A stretch of 46,559 nucleotides of DNA, from assembly GCA_949296825.1 (NCBI GenBank), contig CASFQZ010000058.1, positions 1 to 46,559 on the forward strand, written 5' to 3'. Positions 32,245 through 39,650 of the stretch are shown here, piece by piece; within the stretch, counting starts at the first letter, position 1, and every line of letters starts with the position of its first letter. This DNA is from an uncultured Eubacteriales bacterium (GTDB lineage: Bacteria; Bacillota; Clostridia; Oscillospirales; Acutalibacteraceae). Under the pieces are notes generated by a model, which was given only the letters and a program-made list of their open reading frames with translations, searched no databases and was not told the DNA's origin. The translations under genes and the position numbers were made by a program.

Positions 32245-33315
32245 TTGCCGCAGCGTATTTTACGCGCCAAACACACCGAACAACGAAAAAACCCCTACGC
32301 CCCTGTGATCGACCAGGCGATCCTTCTGCTGTTCGCGGCGGCGATGGCTTGGTATTATTACGGCGGCGGCGCGCTGCGGCTCGTCTCTTTTTCCCTGCTT
32401 GCGGCGCTGCTGGCGGAGCTGCTTTCCGCCCTGATCCTCAAAGGAATCTATAAAACCGAAAAGCTGCCGCTTCATCTGGCGGACAGTCTGTTTTCCGGCG
32501 CGATCACCGCGCTGCTGCTGCCTGCGGATTTTTCTCTCCCGCCGGCGCTCCTGTTTGTTTTTCTCTCGGTCCTGGCGGTGCGGGTGCTCTACCCGGTGTT
32601 TACCAAAAAACCAACGCTGATCGGCGCCGACGGCGTAAGCGCCGCCCTGCTGGCGCTCTCCCTGCTGACGATATTTTTTCCGAATAAAATATTCACATTT
32701 CCGACGCCCGACGCCCTTTCCGGCGCTCTTTCGCCAGAAACGGGGCTTTCCGCGCTGGAAATTTTATCGACCGGCAGCCAAAACGCGGCGCTGCGCCTGG
32801 GCACGGTCAACCTGTGGATCGGCAATGTCGCCGGTCCGATGGGCAGCACCTGCCTTCTTTTGCTGCTGACCGCCCTTGTTTACCGATTGCTCCGCCGCCC
32901 CTCCGGCTGTATTTTTCCGGCGGCGTATCTGCTTGTGGTCGTTCTCTCGTCGCTGCTGCTGCCTCGGGGCGGCTTTTCCGCCGGCGAATCGCTCCTGTTG
33001 GAGCTCAGCGGCGGCACGGCGCTGTTTTTGGCGATTTTCGTCTTTGGCGATCCCCGCCTTTTGCCCGACAATCTGATTTTGCGGGCGGCGTTCGGCATTC
33101 TTGCGGGCGTCGCCGTCCTGCTCAGCCGCCGCCTCCCCCTGTTGGAGGACGGCGCCTGCTTCATCGCGCTGGGCATCAATCTTCTCAGCGAGCTGCTCTC
33201 CCGCTCCGCCCTGTTCAAAAAACCGAAAAAAGGAGCGCCGGGCAGGCGGCAATGGAAGCAAAAACAGACCGATGAGGAATTTCTGGACGACTATGCCGGT
33301 GAAGGGAAGGAATAA
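32245..33315 (+). CDS. RnfD/NqrB-like integral membrane protein
   Basis: About 356 residues with nine to ten hydrophobic segments. It has the N-terminal NPYAPVIDQAILLLFAAAMAWYYYGG and the C-terminal pattern LWIGNVAGPMGSTCLLLLLTALVYRLLRR ... FGDPRLLPDN, which correspond to the GNVGGSIGETS...LL-x-x-x-Y-x-L-x-R ... TDPVTSP blocks of RnfD. The DALSGAL-SP sequence is where RnfD/NqrB have the flavinylated (S/T)GAT threonine; here Thr is Leu. No other rnf genes are nearby. ATG 32197 lacks a ribosome site; the TTG at 32245 has AAGGAAGG eight bases ahead. It is followed after three bases by a small membrane protein gene. Confidence 0.6.
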   Translation: MPQRILRAKHTEQRKNPYAPVIDQAILLLFAAAMAWYYYGGGALRLVSFSLLAALLAELLSALILKGIYKTEKLPLHLADSLFSGAITALLLPADFSLPPALLFVFLSVLAVRVLYPVFTKKPTLIGADGVSAALLALSLLTIFFPNKIFTFPTPDALSGALSPETGLSALEILSTGSQNAALRLGTVNLWIGNVAGPMGSTCLLLLLTALVYRLLRRPSGCIFPAAYLLVVVLSSLLLPRGGFSAGESLLLELSGGTALFLAIFVFGDPRLLPDNLILRAAFGILAGVAVLLSRRLPLLEDGACFIALGINLLSELLSRSALFKKPKKGAPGRRQWKQKQTDEEFLDDYAGEGKE

Positions 33316-33318
33316 ACG

Positions 33319-33627
33319 ATGCCAAAAAATCATGAAAAGCGCCCCTCCCGCACCCGGGGCTATTACACCTTCCGTCGGGACTATCCCGGCGGCAAGCAGG
33401 CGGACTTCCCCGCCGAAAGTCCCCCCGCCCGCCTGAGCCCGGGCGGAAAAATCATCGCGGCGGTCTGTGCCGTTCTGGTCTTTCTGATTGCCTTTGTCGG
33501 CACCGACCTCTGGATTCGCCAGGCAAAGCGCGTCCCCGTGGAGGCGGAAATCGGCACCGGCGCAACCGTCGCCTATGCCGAAGAGCTGACTACCCTGCCC
33601 CCCGCCGTCCCCGCCGCGGAAGGGTAA
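33319..33627 (+). CDS. Small single-pass membrane protein, hypothetical
   Basis: 102 residues. The N-terminal 40 are basic and Pro-rich (RPSRTRGYYTFRRDYPGG). One membrane helix follows at about 43-62 (GKIIAAVCAVLVFLIAFVGT), then a short extracytoplasmic tail of about 40 residues, rich in Ala, Glu and Pro. GAAGGAA precedes the ATG. The gene is three bases after the RnfD-like gene and so in the same operon. I recognise no family. It might be a partner of the RnfD-like protein. Confidence 0.6.
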   Translation: MPKNHEKRPSRTRGYYTFRRDYPGGKQADFPAESPPARLSPGGKIIAAVCAVLVFLIAFVGTDLWIRQAKRVPVEAEIGTGATVAYAEELTTLPPAVPAAEG

Positions 33628-33752
33628 GGCGCCGCCGGCGCCGCAGCCGCTTCCCCATGGCGGACTGTACCGCTGCAAAAAGAGAGAAAACCAACCGGCA
33701 GACAGCCCGAAAAATCTGTCACGGCAGCCAAAATCCGCTGCGCCATACTGAC

Positions 33753-33797
33753 AAAAAAACAAACCGGCACCCCAGCGGATACCGGTTTATTTTTTTG
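33753..33797. terminator. Bidirectional terminator
   Basis: AAACCGG (33761-33767) with CCGGTTT (33782-33788); T or A runs flank both sides (ACAAAAAAAC and TTATTTTTTTG). It can end the RnfD-like operon (+) and the M23 gene (-). Confidence 0.8.
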
Positions 33798-33798
33798 T

Positions 33799-34482
33799 TT
33801 ACACCAATTCAAATAGTACCAGAGGATCGACGATCTCGCCGTTTTCGGTCATTTCCAGATGCAGGTGCGCCCCCGCGTCCGACTCACAGGGCACGGTCCC
33901 CAGATACCCAATGGTATCGTTGGTCTTGACCTCGGTGCCCACCGGCACCGTACTGCCCTTGCCCAGACCGCAATATTTCGCCGTGATGCCGCCGCCGTGG
34001 TCAATCTCCATCACCACGCCGTACATCGGGTCGTCATAGACCCCGGTCACAAAACCTGCCGCCGACGCCTTGACCGGGTCGCCGATCACCCCGGCAAAAT
34101 CCACGCCGTTGTGGGTACGCCAATCGCCCATGGTCGCATTGAACACCGGCTCGGTACGGCTGAAATCCTGCACAATGTCCAGCCCCAGCGGCAGCTCAAA
34201 ATAATTGGGACGCGGCAGAGTACCGCCGACCGTTTCGCTCTCGGTCGAGGGGGGCGTTGTCGTCTGCGGCGTTTCGGTCACCGCCGCCTGCTCGGGCGGC
34301 TCGGTTTCCGGCGGATCGGTATACAGCGGCGTCTCGGTGGTCTGGCGCGGATAGCCGGTGGGCGGCACAAATACATCCTCCGGCTCGGCGCTGCGGGTCA
34401 CGCCGAAATACGCAGCGCCACCGATCGCCACGCAGCAGCAAAGAGCGGCGGCGATCAAAATGGACTTTCGCTTCAAATCCAT
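33799..34482 (-). CDS. M23 family metallopeptidase (SpoIIQ-like)
   Basis: 227 residues. An N-terminal membrane anchor (SILIAAALCCCVAIGGAAYFGV) is followed by a Thr/Pro/Glu-rich linker of about 55 residues, then LPLGLDIVQDFSRTEPVFNATMGDWRTHNGVDFAG and GAHLHLEMTENG. The HNGVD and HLHLE motifs are the LytM zinc ligands. The DWRTHNGVDFA sequence is like SpoIIQ of Clostridia, which bridges mother cell and forespore. Three in-frame ATGs lie close together; the third (34482) has the best spacing to GGAAAGGA. Alternative: a general cell-wall endopeptidase. A sporulation role is inference. Confidence 0.8.
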   Translation of the reverse strand: MDLKRKSILIAAALCCCVAIGGAAYFGVTRSAEPEDVFVPPTGYPRQTTETPLYTDPPETEPPEQAAVTETPQTTTPPSTESETVGGTLPRPNYFELPLGLDIVQDFSRTEPVFNATMGDWRTHNGVDFAGVIGDPVKASAAGFVTGVYDDPMYGVVMEIDHGGGITAKYCGLGKGSTVPVGTEVKTNDTIGYLGTVPCESDAGAHLHLEMTENGEIVDPLVLFELV

Positions 34483-34580
34483 CATCAACATCCTTTCCGA
34501 TTTCTTTCACCGGTAGTATGGACAAAAAGCGAAGAGATATACCGCAAAGACCGGCGTTTACAAAATTTTTCCGCAAAAGC

Positions 34581-34609
34581 TTGACACCGCCCATCGCCCA
34601 TGATATACT
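34581..34609 (+). promoter_or_regulatory. Promoter of the structured leader and membrane-protein gene
   Basis: TTGACA at 34581-34586, a 17-bp spacer and TATACT at 34604-34609. Predicted start near 34616. Confidence 0.8.
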
Positions 34610-34615
34610 ATGACA

Positions 34616-34704
34616 AAATGAATCCGGAAATCCGTCACCGGACGGAGAAGCGTTTTCCCGACACCGTAGGTCCTTGTGGTGTCCGGAAAGCGCTTCTTTT
34701 TTTC
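34616..34704 (+). ncRNA. Structured leader RNA with terminator and possible anti-terminator
   Basis: Hairpin 1: TCCGTC-ACCG-GACGGA at 34631-34646. Terminator: a 19-bp stem with one mismatch, 34646-34665 with 34678-34697, starting AGAAGCG/CGCTTCT and with inner GACACC/GGTGTC, followed by TTTTTTTC. The octamer TCCGGAAA of the terminator 3' arm (34682-34689) also occurs at 34623-34630. That upstream copy can pair with TTTCCCGA (34654-34661) and so exclude the terminator. This is the arrangement of an attenuator or riboswitch expression platform. I do not recognise the aptamer class. It may instead be a stand-alone small RNA of about 90 nt. Confidence 0.6.
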
Positions 34705-34727
34705 AAAAATCAAAGGAGGACAACCGA

Positions 34728-35411
34728 ATGATCCCTTTATTTGCCGCTGCCCTGACCGCCAGTTTTGCGGACAGCCTGAACCCGTCCGCCATCGCCCAAC
34801 AGCTGCTTTTGCAGGCGATGGTTCCTAAGAAACGCCATACCCTTTGCTTTATTGCCGGGCTCGGCGTCACCAATATCGTCATGGGACTCGCCATTTATTA
34901 CGGCGTTGTGCGCCGGCTCAAACAGGCGCTGGCGCTGCTGGCTGCAAACGCTCCCCTCCCGCTGTACGGCGTCCAAACGGCGGCGGGACTGCTCTGTTTG
35001 CTTCTGGGCGTATTTCTTGTCCGCCGCGCCCTGCGCTGTCGAGAGCACCCGGCGTCGGAAGCAAAACCACCGCGAAGCCTGTCGCCGCTCTCGCTCTTTG
35101 TGATGGGCGTCGCTTTCTGTTTTGTGGAATTGACCAGCGCCATGCCCTATTTTGGCTTTTTGGCTTTTCTATCGGGCTATGACCTTTCCTTTTTGCCGGT
35201 CCTGACCATGCTCGCGCTCTACACCCTCATATATGCCGCGCCGCTGCTGCTGGTTTATTTCGCCTACAACCGGCTGCGCCATACCCGCTTTTTGCAAAAA
35301 ACAGAGGCGGCGCTTCAAAAAATCTCCCGTTATATGATCCCGGCAGCCCTTTGCCTTTTGGGCGGCTTCCTTGCCGCCGGCGGCGCGTCCTCCTTGCAGA
35401 AACTGCTGTAA
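34728..35411 (+). CDS. Six-helix membrane protein, GAP/LysE-like
   Basis: 227 residues with about six membrane helices in two groups separated by a charged loop (RRALRCREHPASEAKPPRSLS). The start MIPLFAAALTASFADSLNPSAIAQQ, with the SxNP motif in helix 1, and FVMGVAFCFVELTSAMPYFGFLAFLSG in the second half, resemble GAP-family (Sap-like) or LysE/CcdA-type transporters. No CcdA cysteine pair is seen. Substrate unknown. AAAGGAGG precedes the ATG. Expression appears to be gated by the leader RNA just upstream, which may report on the transported compound. Confidence 0.6.
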   Translation: MIPLFAAALTASFADSLNPSAIAQQLLLQAMVPKKRHTLCFIAGLGVTNIVMGLAIYYGVVRRLKQALALLAANAPLPLYGVQTAAGLLCLLLGVFLVRRALRCREHPASEAKPPRSLSPLSLFVMGVAFCFVELTSAMPYFGFLAFLSGYDLSFLPVLTMLALYTLIYAAPLLLVYFAYNRLRHTRFLQKTEAALQKISRYMIPAALCLLGGFLAAGGASSLQKLL

Positions 35412-35542
35412 TTTCAAAGAAAAGCCGTCCCGCCGAAGCGTTCGCGCGGCAAATCCCCGGATTTTGCCGAATGCTCCCACCGCAGAAAAAAATACATATG
35501 CTGTCAATGGGCAAGATATTTTTGCCCGAAAGGAGGGATCCT

Positions 35543-36292
35543 ATGGCAAAGGTTTATCTGGACGCGGGACACGGCGGAAAAGACGGCGGCGCCGCCAAGG
35601 GCAGCCGCAAGGAAAAGGACGACGTGCTGAAAATGGCCCTTGCCGTCGGCAAAAAGCTGACGGAAAAAGGCATAGAGGTCAAATATGCCCGCACCGGCGA
35701 CGTCGAAAAGAAGCTGAACGACCGTACGGCGGAATCCAACGCCTGGGGCGCGCAATACTATCTGTCGATCCACCGCAATTCCGCTGCGCCGGATGCGACC
35801 GGCAATGAAATCTGGGTCAAAAGCGACGCCACCGAAAAAACCGTGGAAAAAGCCGATAAAATCCTGCGGGCGGTCTGTAGGGCGGACGGTCTGCGCAATC
35901 GCGGCGTCAAAAAAGGCGCGCCGTCCTACACCGATTTCGCGGTCAACAAATACACCAAGTGCGCCTCATCCCTTTTGGAGCTGGGCTTTATCACCTCCTC
36001 GAAGGACAACGACGCCTGGGACCGCAGCTTTGACAAAACGGCAGACGCCATCGCAAAAAGCCTGTGCGAAATCGTCGGCGTCCCCTGGGACCGCCCGCGG
36101 GAAAAGGGCGATGTCAACGGCGACGGCAAAATTACCACCGCCGATGCCCGATTGGCGCTGCGCGCCGCCGCCGAGCTGGAAAAGCTGACGGAAGAAGCGA
36201 TGCAGGCGGCGGACTGGGACGGCGACGGCAAGGTGACCACCTCGGACGCCCGGGAGATTTTGCGGGAAGCGACCCGGCTGTCCGAGAAATAA
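35543..36292 (+). CDS. N-acetylmuramoyl-L-alanine amidase with dockerin
   Basis: 249 residues. Amidase_3 domain at residues 1-175: VYLDAGHGGKDGG (zinc His), YYLSIHRNSA (zinc His) and SSLLELGFITSSKDND (catalytic Glu). A type I dockerin follows at about 185-249 with two calcium loops, DVNGDGKITTADARLALR and DWDGDGKVTTSDAREILR. It cleaves the muramoyl-alanine bond of peptidoglycan. The start follows AGGAGGGATCCT, and no signal peptide is present even in the longer open frame, so export is unexplained. It is divergent from a cohesin protein gene. The dockerin shares the TADARLALR helix with the two others in this window. Confidence 0.92.
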   Translation: MAKVYLDAGHGGKDGGAAKGSRKEKDDVLKMALAVGKKLTEKGIEVKYARTGDVEKKLNDRTAESNAWGAQYYLSIHRNSAAPDATGNEIWVKSDATEKTVEKADKILRAVCRADGLRNRGVKKGAPSYTDFAVNKYTKCASSLLELGFITSSKDNDAWDRSFDKTADAIAKSLCEIVGVPWDRPREKGDVNGDGKITTADARLALRAAAELEKLTEEAMQAADWDGDGKVTTSDAREILREATRLSEK

Positions 36293-36387
36293 ATCATAGC
36301 GCCGGCGGCACAACGCTTCGATCCCCGGATGAAGCCATCCGCCGCGCCATAGCCCCGGGCTTCTCTGTCAGAACACCCCGCATACCC

Positions 36388-36430
36388 AACGCAAGCTCCG
36401 GCGCCGATGGCGCCGGAGCCTGCGTTTTAC
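36388..36430 (+). terminator. Terminator of the amidase-dockerin gene
   Basis: AACGCA-A-GCTCCGGCGCC (36388-36405) pairs with GGCGCCGGAGC-C-TGCGTT (36409-36426), with a 3-base loop GAT, followed by TTTTAC. The stem is very stable. Confidence 0.8.
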
Positions 36431-36462
36431 AAAACCGCCTTCCCCGTCGCCGGAAAAAGCGC

Positions 36463-36495
36463 AAAAGAAAAAAGGGATCTGCGAGAGATCCCTTT
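36463..36495 (-). terminator. Terminator of the cohesin gene
   Basis: A perfect 10-bp stem AAAGGGATCT/AGATCCCTTT (36471-36480 and 36486-36495), followed on the minus strand by TTTTTCTTTTG. Confidence 0.9.
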
Positions 36496-36518
36496 ATTCA
36501 ATCAACCGAAACGGTTAA

Positions 36519-37175
36519 TTATTTTCTTTTCTTGGAAGCTACGAACGCAGCACCGGCAAGAACAACAAGGCCAGCGGCTACAGCGATACCAGCATCACCG
36601 GTCTTAGGAATTTCTTTCTCGGGCTCGGTAGAGGGCTCTTTATCGGTGTCAGAGGGCTCGACAGTGTCATCGGTGGTCGTGGGCTCGGTGGGAACCTCAG
36701 ACTCCTCCTCGCCGATCTGGATGGTCGCGGAAGCAGAACCGGGATCCGCAACACCAGCGATGTCGTTGTCCATAACGCCGAAGGTCAGCTCAGTGCTGCC
36801 ATCGGAAGCCAGAACCTTAAAGGTAATAGTAGCAAGCGTCATGTCAGTATCCGTGCAAGCTCCGCTGAAGGCAATACCGATATTCACGCTACCATCCGCA
36901 TTGCCGGCCTCGAACAGGCTGGCATTGATGGTCGAAGCATCTCTCTGAGCGCTGACAAACTCAAGGGCAGCAGCATCATAGGTCAGAGCAAGACCGGCAT
37001 TTTCCAGGCCTTTGATGCCGTTGAATCCAACCGTAACCTCGATAGTGTCACCGGCGGCAGCCTTCTCAGGCGCGCTGATCGTCAAAGCAGGATCGGCGGC
37101 AAAGGCGCTGATGGCGAGTGTGCTTACGAGAGCGATCGCAACTACGCAAGCAAGTACTTTTTTTGCAAGCTTCAT
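36519..37175 (-). CDS. Cell-wall-anchored single-cohesin protein
   Basis: 218 residues. Signal peptide KLAKKVLACVVAIALVSTLA-ISAFAA. A cohesin domain lies at about 29-150: ALTISAPEKAAAGDTIEVTV, GLENAGLALTYDAAALEFVS, GIAFSGACTDTDMTLATITFKV and LTFGVMDNDIAG, the beta-sandwich order of type I cohesins. A Glu/Thr/Pro-rich linker follows. The C-terminus PKTGDAGIAVAAGLVVLAGA-AFVASKKRK is a sortase-type signal: PKTG motif, hydrophobic stretch, basic end. It is probably a small anchoring scaffold that displays dockerin proteins. GGAAGG precedes the ATG, and a leader of about 110 bases separates it from its promoter. Confidence 0.9.
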   Translation of the reverse strand: MKLAKKVLACVVAIALVSTLAISAFAADPALTISAPEKAAAGDTIEVTVGFNGIKGLENAGLALTYDAAALEFVSAQRDASTINASLFEAGNADGSVNIGIAFSGACTDTDMTLATITFKVLASDGSTELTFGVMDNDIAGVADPGSASATIQIGEEESEVPTEPTTTDDTVEPSDTDKEPSTEPEKEIPKTGDAGIAVAAGLVVLAGAAFVASKKRK

Positions 37176-37502
37176 TTTAGAACCTTCCTTTGAAAATTTT
37201 TTATATAAAGAACCGCCGATTGACGATTCATTTATATACCTGTTAATGGATTTACATATCGGCAAAAAGCCGTTATGCGTCTGAACACGCTTAATTGTAG
37301 CATACCGTTCAGAAAAAGTCAAACGTTTTTTCTCACGTCCGCGCATAAAATCCGACAAAATTATCAGACTAATATTGTGAGTTTTTCACAAGAATTTGTA
37401 GGACCGTCCGATTCTATTGTTTTCGCGCGGCGCGGGATGATACCCATTATTTTTTGGCAGCGGCGCGGGCGGCGGAAAACCGCCCGACGCCGTGATAGAC
37501 AA
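37176..37502. other. Intergenic region between cohesin and LRR-dockerin genes
   Basis: It holds the cohesin promoter and a leader of about 115 bases with one small hairpin (ACGGC-TTTTT-GCCGA on the minus strand). From 37323 to 37502 I see no gene and no strong terminator for the LRR gene, only GGCGGC-rich DNA with limited pairing. Confidence 0.5.
37294..37322 (-). promoter_or_regulatory. Promoter of the cohesin gene
   Basis: TTGACT at 37317-37322, a 17-bp spacer and TACAAT at 37294-37299, on the minus strand. Confidence 0.8.
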
Positions 37503-39476
37503 TCAGCCCATGATACCGCCCAGCAAACCGCCCAGCGCGTCGCCGATCCCCGCCAGGAAATTACCGGCGTCGTTGTTTTTGGTGGTCGGGACCACGGTCA
37601 CCGGATTGTCGGGATCTTCCCCTTCCAAAATCGTGGTCGTCTCGGTCGTGGTGGTCGTAAATTCCTTAACGATATAATCGAAATCGGTATATTTTACCGT
37701 ATCGGTGCGGGTTGCATAGCCGATGGGGTCGTTCTTATCGTCGCGGTTATGGATCTTGGTCAGATAAATCTGCCCCCAGACGTCAAAGCGATAGCCCATC
37801 TTCATTTCCAGATCCTCGATATTGCCGCTCTTCATATCAACAATCGCGCTGAGCGTACAATTCTGATAGGTGATTTTGTAATTAAAATCGGTATTGGAGG
37901 CGTGGTACCACGTGCCTTCCTCTTCGTCCAGCAGGCGATCCATATCCTCTCTGCCGACCACCGGGAACATGCAGGACGTCAGCGACTCGGTGCCGTCCAC
38001 ATCGACCTCGTCGTTCAGGACGATGGTGATGTAATATTTATTGCTCTCGGTCATCTCGCAGTTGGCTTCCTTGATCAGCTCGTTGTTGGTCAAATCGCAG
38101 AGATACAGCTTTTCCAGCGCCTCGACCGTATCGGAGGAGAGGGTCTGCGCCTCGGCTTTGTCCTCCTTGGTCAGATCGGTCTTAAAGGGATTGTTCAGCG
38201 CGGTGCGGATAAAGGAGGGACCGACCATCACCTCGTCGATGCTCTGATACTCGGTCAGCTGATAACCGGCTTCCTTGATATAAGCCAGACGGACGCTTTC
38301 GGTATACGCCATCAGGATTTCAAAATCGGTCGTGGGCTTATACAGCAGGTCCTTCGGCGAATATTCCGCCAGACCGACCGCCATGCGCAAAACCAGACGG
38401 GCGTCGGCAGAGGTGATCTGCCCGTCGCTGCCGATGTCAGCGGCGAGGAACTGCGCGTCGGTCAGGTCCCGATCGAGCTTGGCGGCATACCGCAGCGCGA
38501 TACGGGCGTCGGCGGTCTGCACGGCGCCGTTGGCGTCCACATCGCCCGGATAATTCAGATAGGAAGAAACCGTCAGACCGTTCGCCTGGGCGTATTCCTC
38601 CGCATAGGTATCCTCCCAGCAGTAAATCTCGGCGTATTTATTGTTGCCGCCGTCGTTGTAAAGATAAAAAGCGTTGACGCCGATATCGGTCACGGAAGCG
38701 GGTACGCGGACCGTCGTGACGCTCTTGCAGTCATAAAACGCATAGGACGCGATGCGCGTAACCGTGTTGGGAACATAAACAACGTCCTTATCGCCGTTGT
38801 ATTTGATCAGCATCGTACCGGAGATGATAAATTCGCCGGCATAGGAATTCAGCCACGCGGTTCCCTCAAAAGCCATAAAGCCGCAGTCGGTCAGAACGCC
38901 TTTGACGGTAATATCCGCCAGATTTTCGCAGCCGTAAAACGCATAATCGGAAACCTTGGTGGTGCGCAGCGGAATGATCACCGACTGGATGGTGGTATTG
39001 CCATAAAACGCACCCTCGCCGATCACGGTGGTGGAGGCGGGAATCGTCACGTTTTCATCCGTCCCTTTATAGCCGATCAGCATATTAAAGCCGCTCGGGG
39101 AGGAAGCGTAAATGAAATTGGTGGGATAATTTTTATACCACGCCGTATCATTAAAGGCAAACAGCCCAACCCGATCCAGCACACCGTTGAATTTCACCGT
39201 CGCCAGCGCCGTACAGCCGGAAAAGGCATTGGCGCCGATGGTCTTGACGGAGGCGGGGATGACCACGCTCGTCAGCTCGGTACATTCGGCAAAGGCATTG
39301 TCCGCGATGGCGGTGGTGCCGTCCGGGATTACATATTCCCCTACTGCCTCAGCGGGCGCAACCGTGGTCAGCGTGCTGTCCGCCGCCGAAACCGTCGCGG
39401 GCAAAGCGCCCACGGCAACGCAGAGGATCAACAGCAGCGCGACCAGCCGGGAGGCAAAAGTCTTTTCGCTTCTCAT
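37503..39476 (-). CDS. Secreted BspA-like LRR protein with internal dockerin
   Basis: 657 residues. A signal peptide is present (SRLVALLLILCVAVGALPAT). BspA/LRR_5 repeats run from about 45 to 300, with units such as TAIADNAFAECTELTSVVIP, KTIGANAFSGC, TVIGEGAFYGN and VSDYAFYGCENL. A type I dockerin follows at about 315-380: DVDANGAVQTADARIALR and DIGSDGQITSADARLVLR. The remaining 275 residues form an unrecognised domain (KYYITIVLNDEVDVDG, ITYQNCTLSAIVDM, WGQIYLTKIHNRDD) and end in a Gly-rich tail. The dockerin is internal, which is uncommon. The C-terminal part recalls DUF-type modules of ruminococcal surface proteins. Likely displayed by the cohesin protein next door; function adhesive or sensory by inference. 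Confidence 0.88.
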   Translation of the reverse strand: MRSEKTFASRLVALLLILCVAVGALPATVSAADSTLTTVAPAEAVGEYVIPDGTTAIADNAFAECTELTSVVIPASVKTIGANAFSGCTALATVKFNGVLDRVGLFAFNDTAWYKNYPTNFIYASSPSGFNMLIGYKGTDENVTIPASTTVIGEGAFYGNTTIQSVIIPLRTTKVSDYAFYGCENLADITVKGVLTDCGFMAFEGTAWLNSYAGEFIISGTMLIKYNGDKDVVYVPNTVTRIASYAFYDCKSVTTVRVPASVTDIGVNAFYLYNDGGNNKYAEIYCWEDTYAEEYAQANGLTVSSYLNYPGDVDANGAVQTADARIALRYAAKLDRDLTDAQFLAADIGSDGQITSADARLVLRMAVGLAEYSPKDLLYKPTTDFEILMAYTESVRLAYIKEAGYQLTEYQSIDEVMVGPSFIRTALNNPFKTDLTKEDKAEAQTLSSDTVEALEKLYLCDLTNNELIKEANCEMTESNKYYITIVLNDEVDVDGTESLTSCMFPVVGREDMDRLLDEEEGTWYHASNTDFNYKITYQNCTLSAIVDMKSGNIEDLEMKMGYRFDVWGQIYLTKIHNRDDKNDPIGYATRTDTVKYTDFDYIVKEFTTTTTETTTILEGEDPDNPVTVVPTTKNNDAGNFLAGIGDALGGLLGGIMG

Positions 39477-39555
39477 CTGAAAACTTCCTTCCGTTTTTAA
39501 GTTGGAACAGAGTCATTGGATAAATACAGAGGATAACTGCATTATATACAATAGA

Positions 39556-39584
39556 ATTATACAACGGGACAAGGGAGATGTCAA
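39556..39584 (-). promoter_or_regulatory. Promoter of the LRR-dockerin gene
   Basis: TTGACA at 39579-39584, a 17-bp spacer and TATAAT at 39556-39561: a perfect sigma-A consensus on the minus strand. Confidence 0.9.
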
Positions 39585-39650
39585 TGTTTTTTTCAAAATA
39601 TATGAAATTTCACGGGATGAAATCCTTCTATTTTTGGGCATTTTTGCCGC

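Noticed and set aside
33628..33660. GGCGCC-rich palindrome after the small membrane protein
   Set aside because: It lacks a T-run; the clear terminator for this operon is at 33753-33797.
34490..34560. GGTATATC and CATACTAC, spaced 15 bp, upstream of the M23 gene as a possible sporulation-sigma promoter
   Set aside because: The match to a sigma-E type site is loose and SpoIIQ genes are usually under sigma-F; not strong enough to list.
34618..34731. A 36-codon frame through the leader RNA that overlaps the start of the membrane-protein gene
   Set aside because: Its ATG is about two bases from the predicted transcription start and lacks a ribosome site; kept only as an alternative reading of the leader.
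37275..39500. A 741-codon open frame on the plus strand
   Set aside because: It mirrors the LRR-dockerin gene, whose signal peptide, repeats and promoter are clear; the antisense product is a His/Gly/Val-rich shadow.
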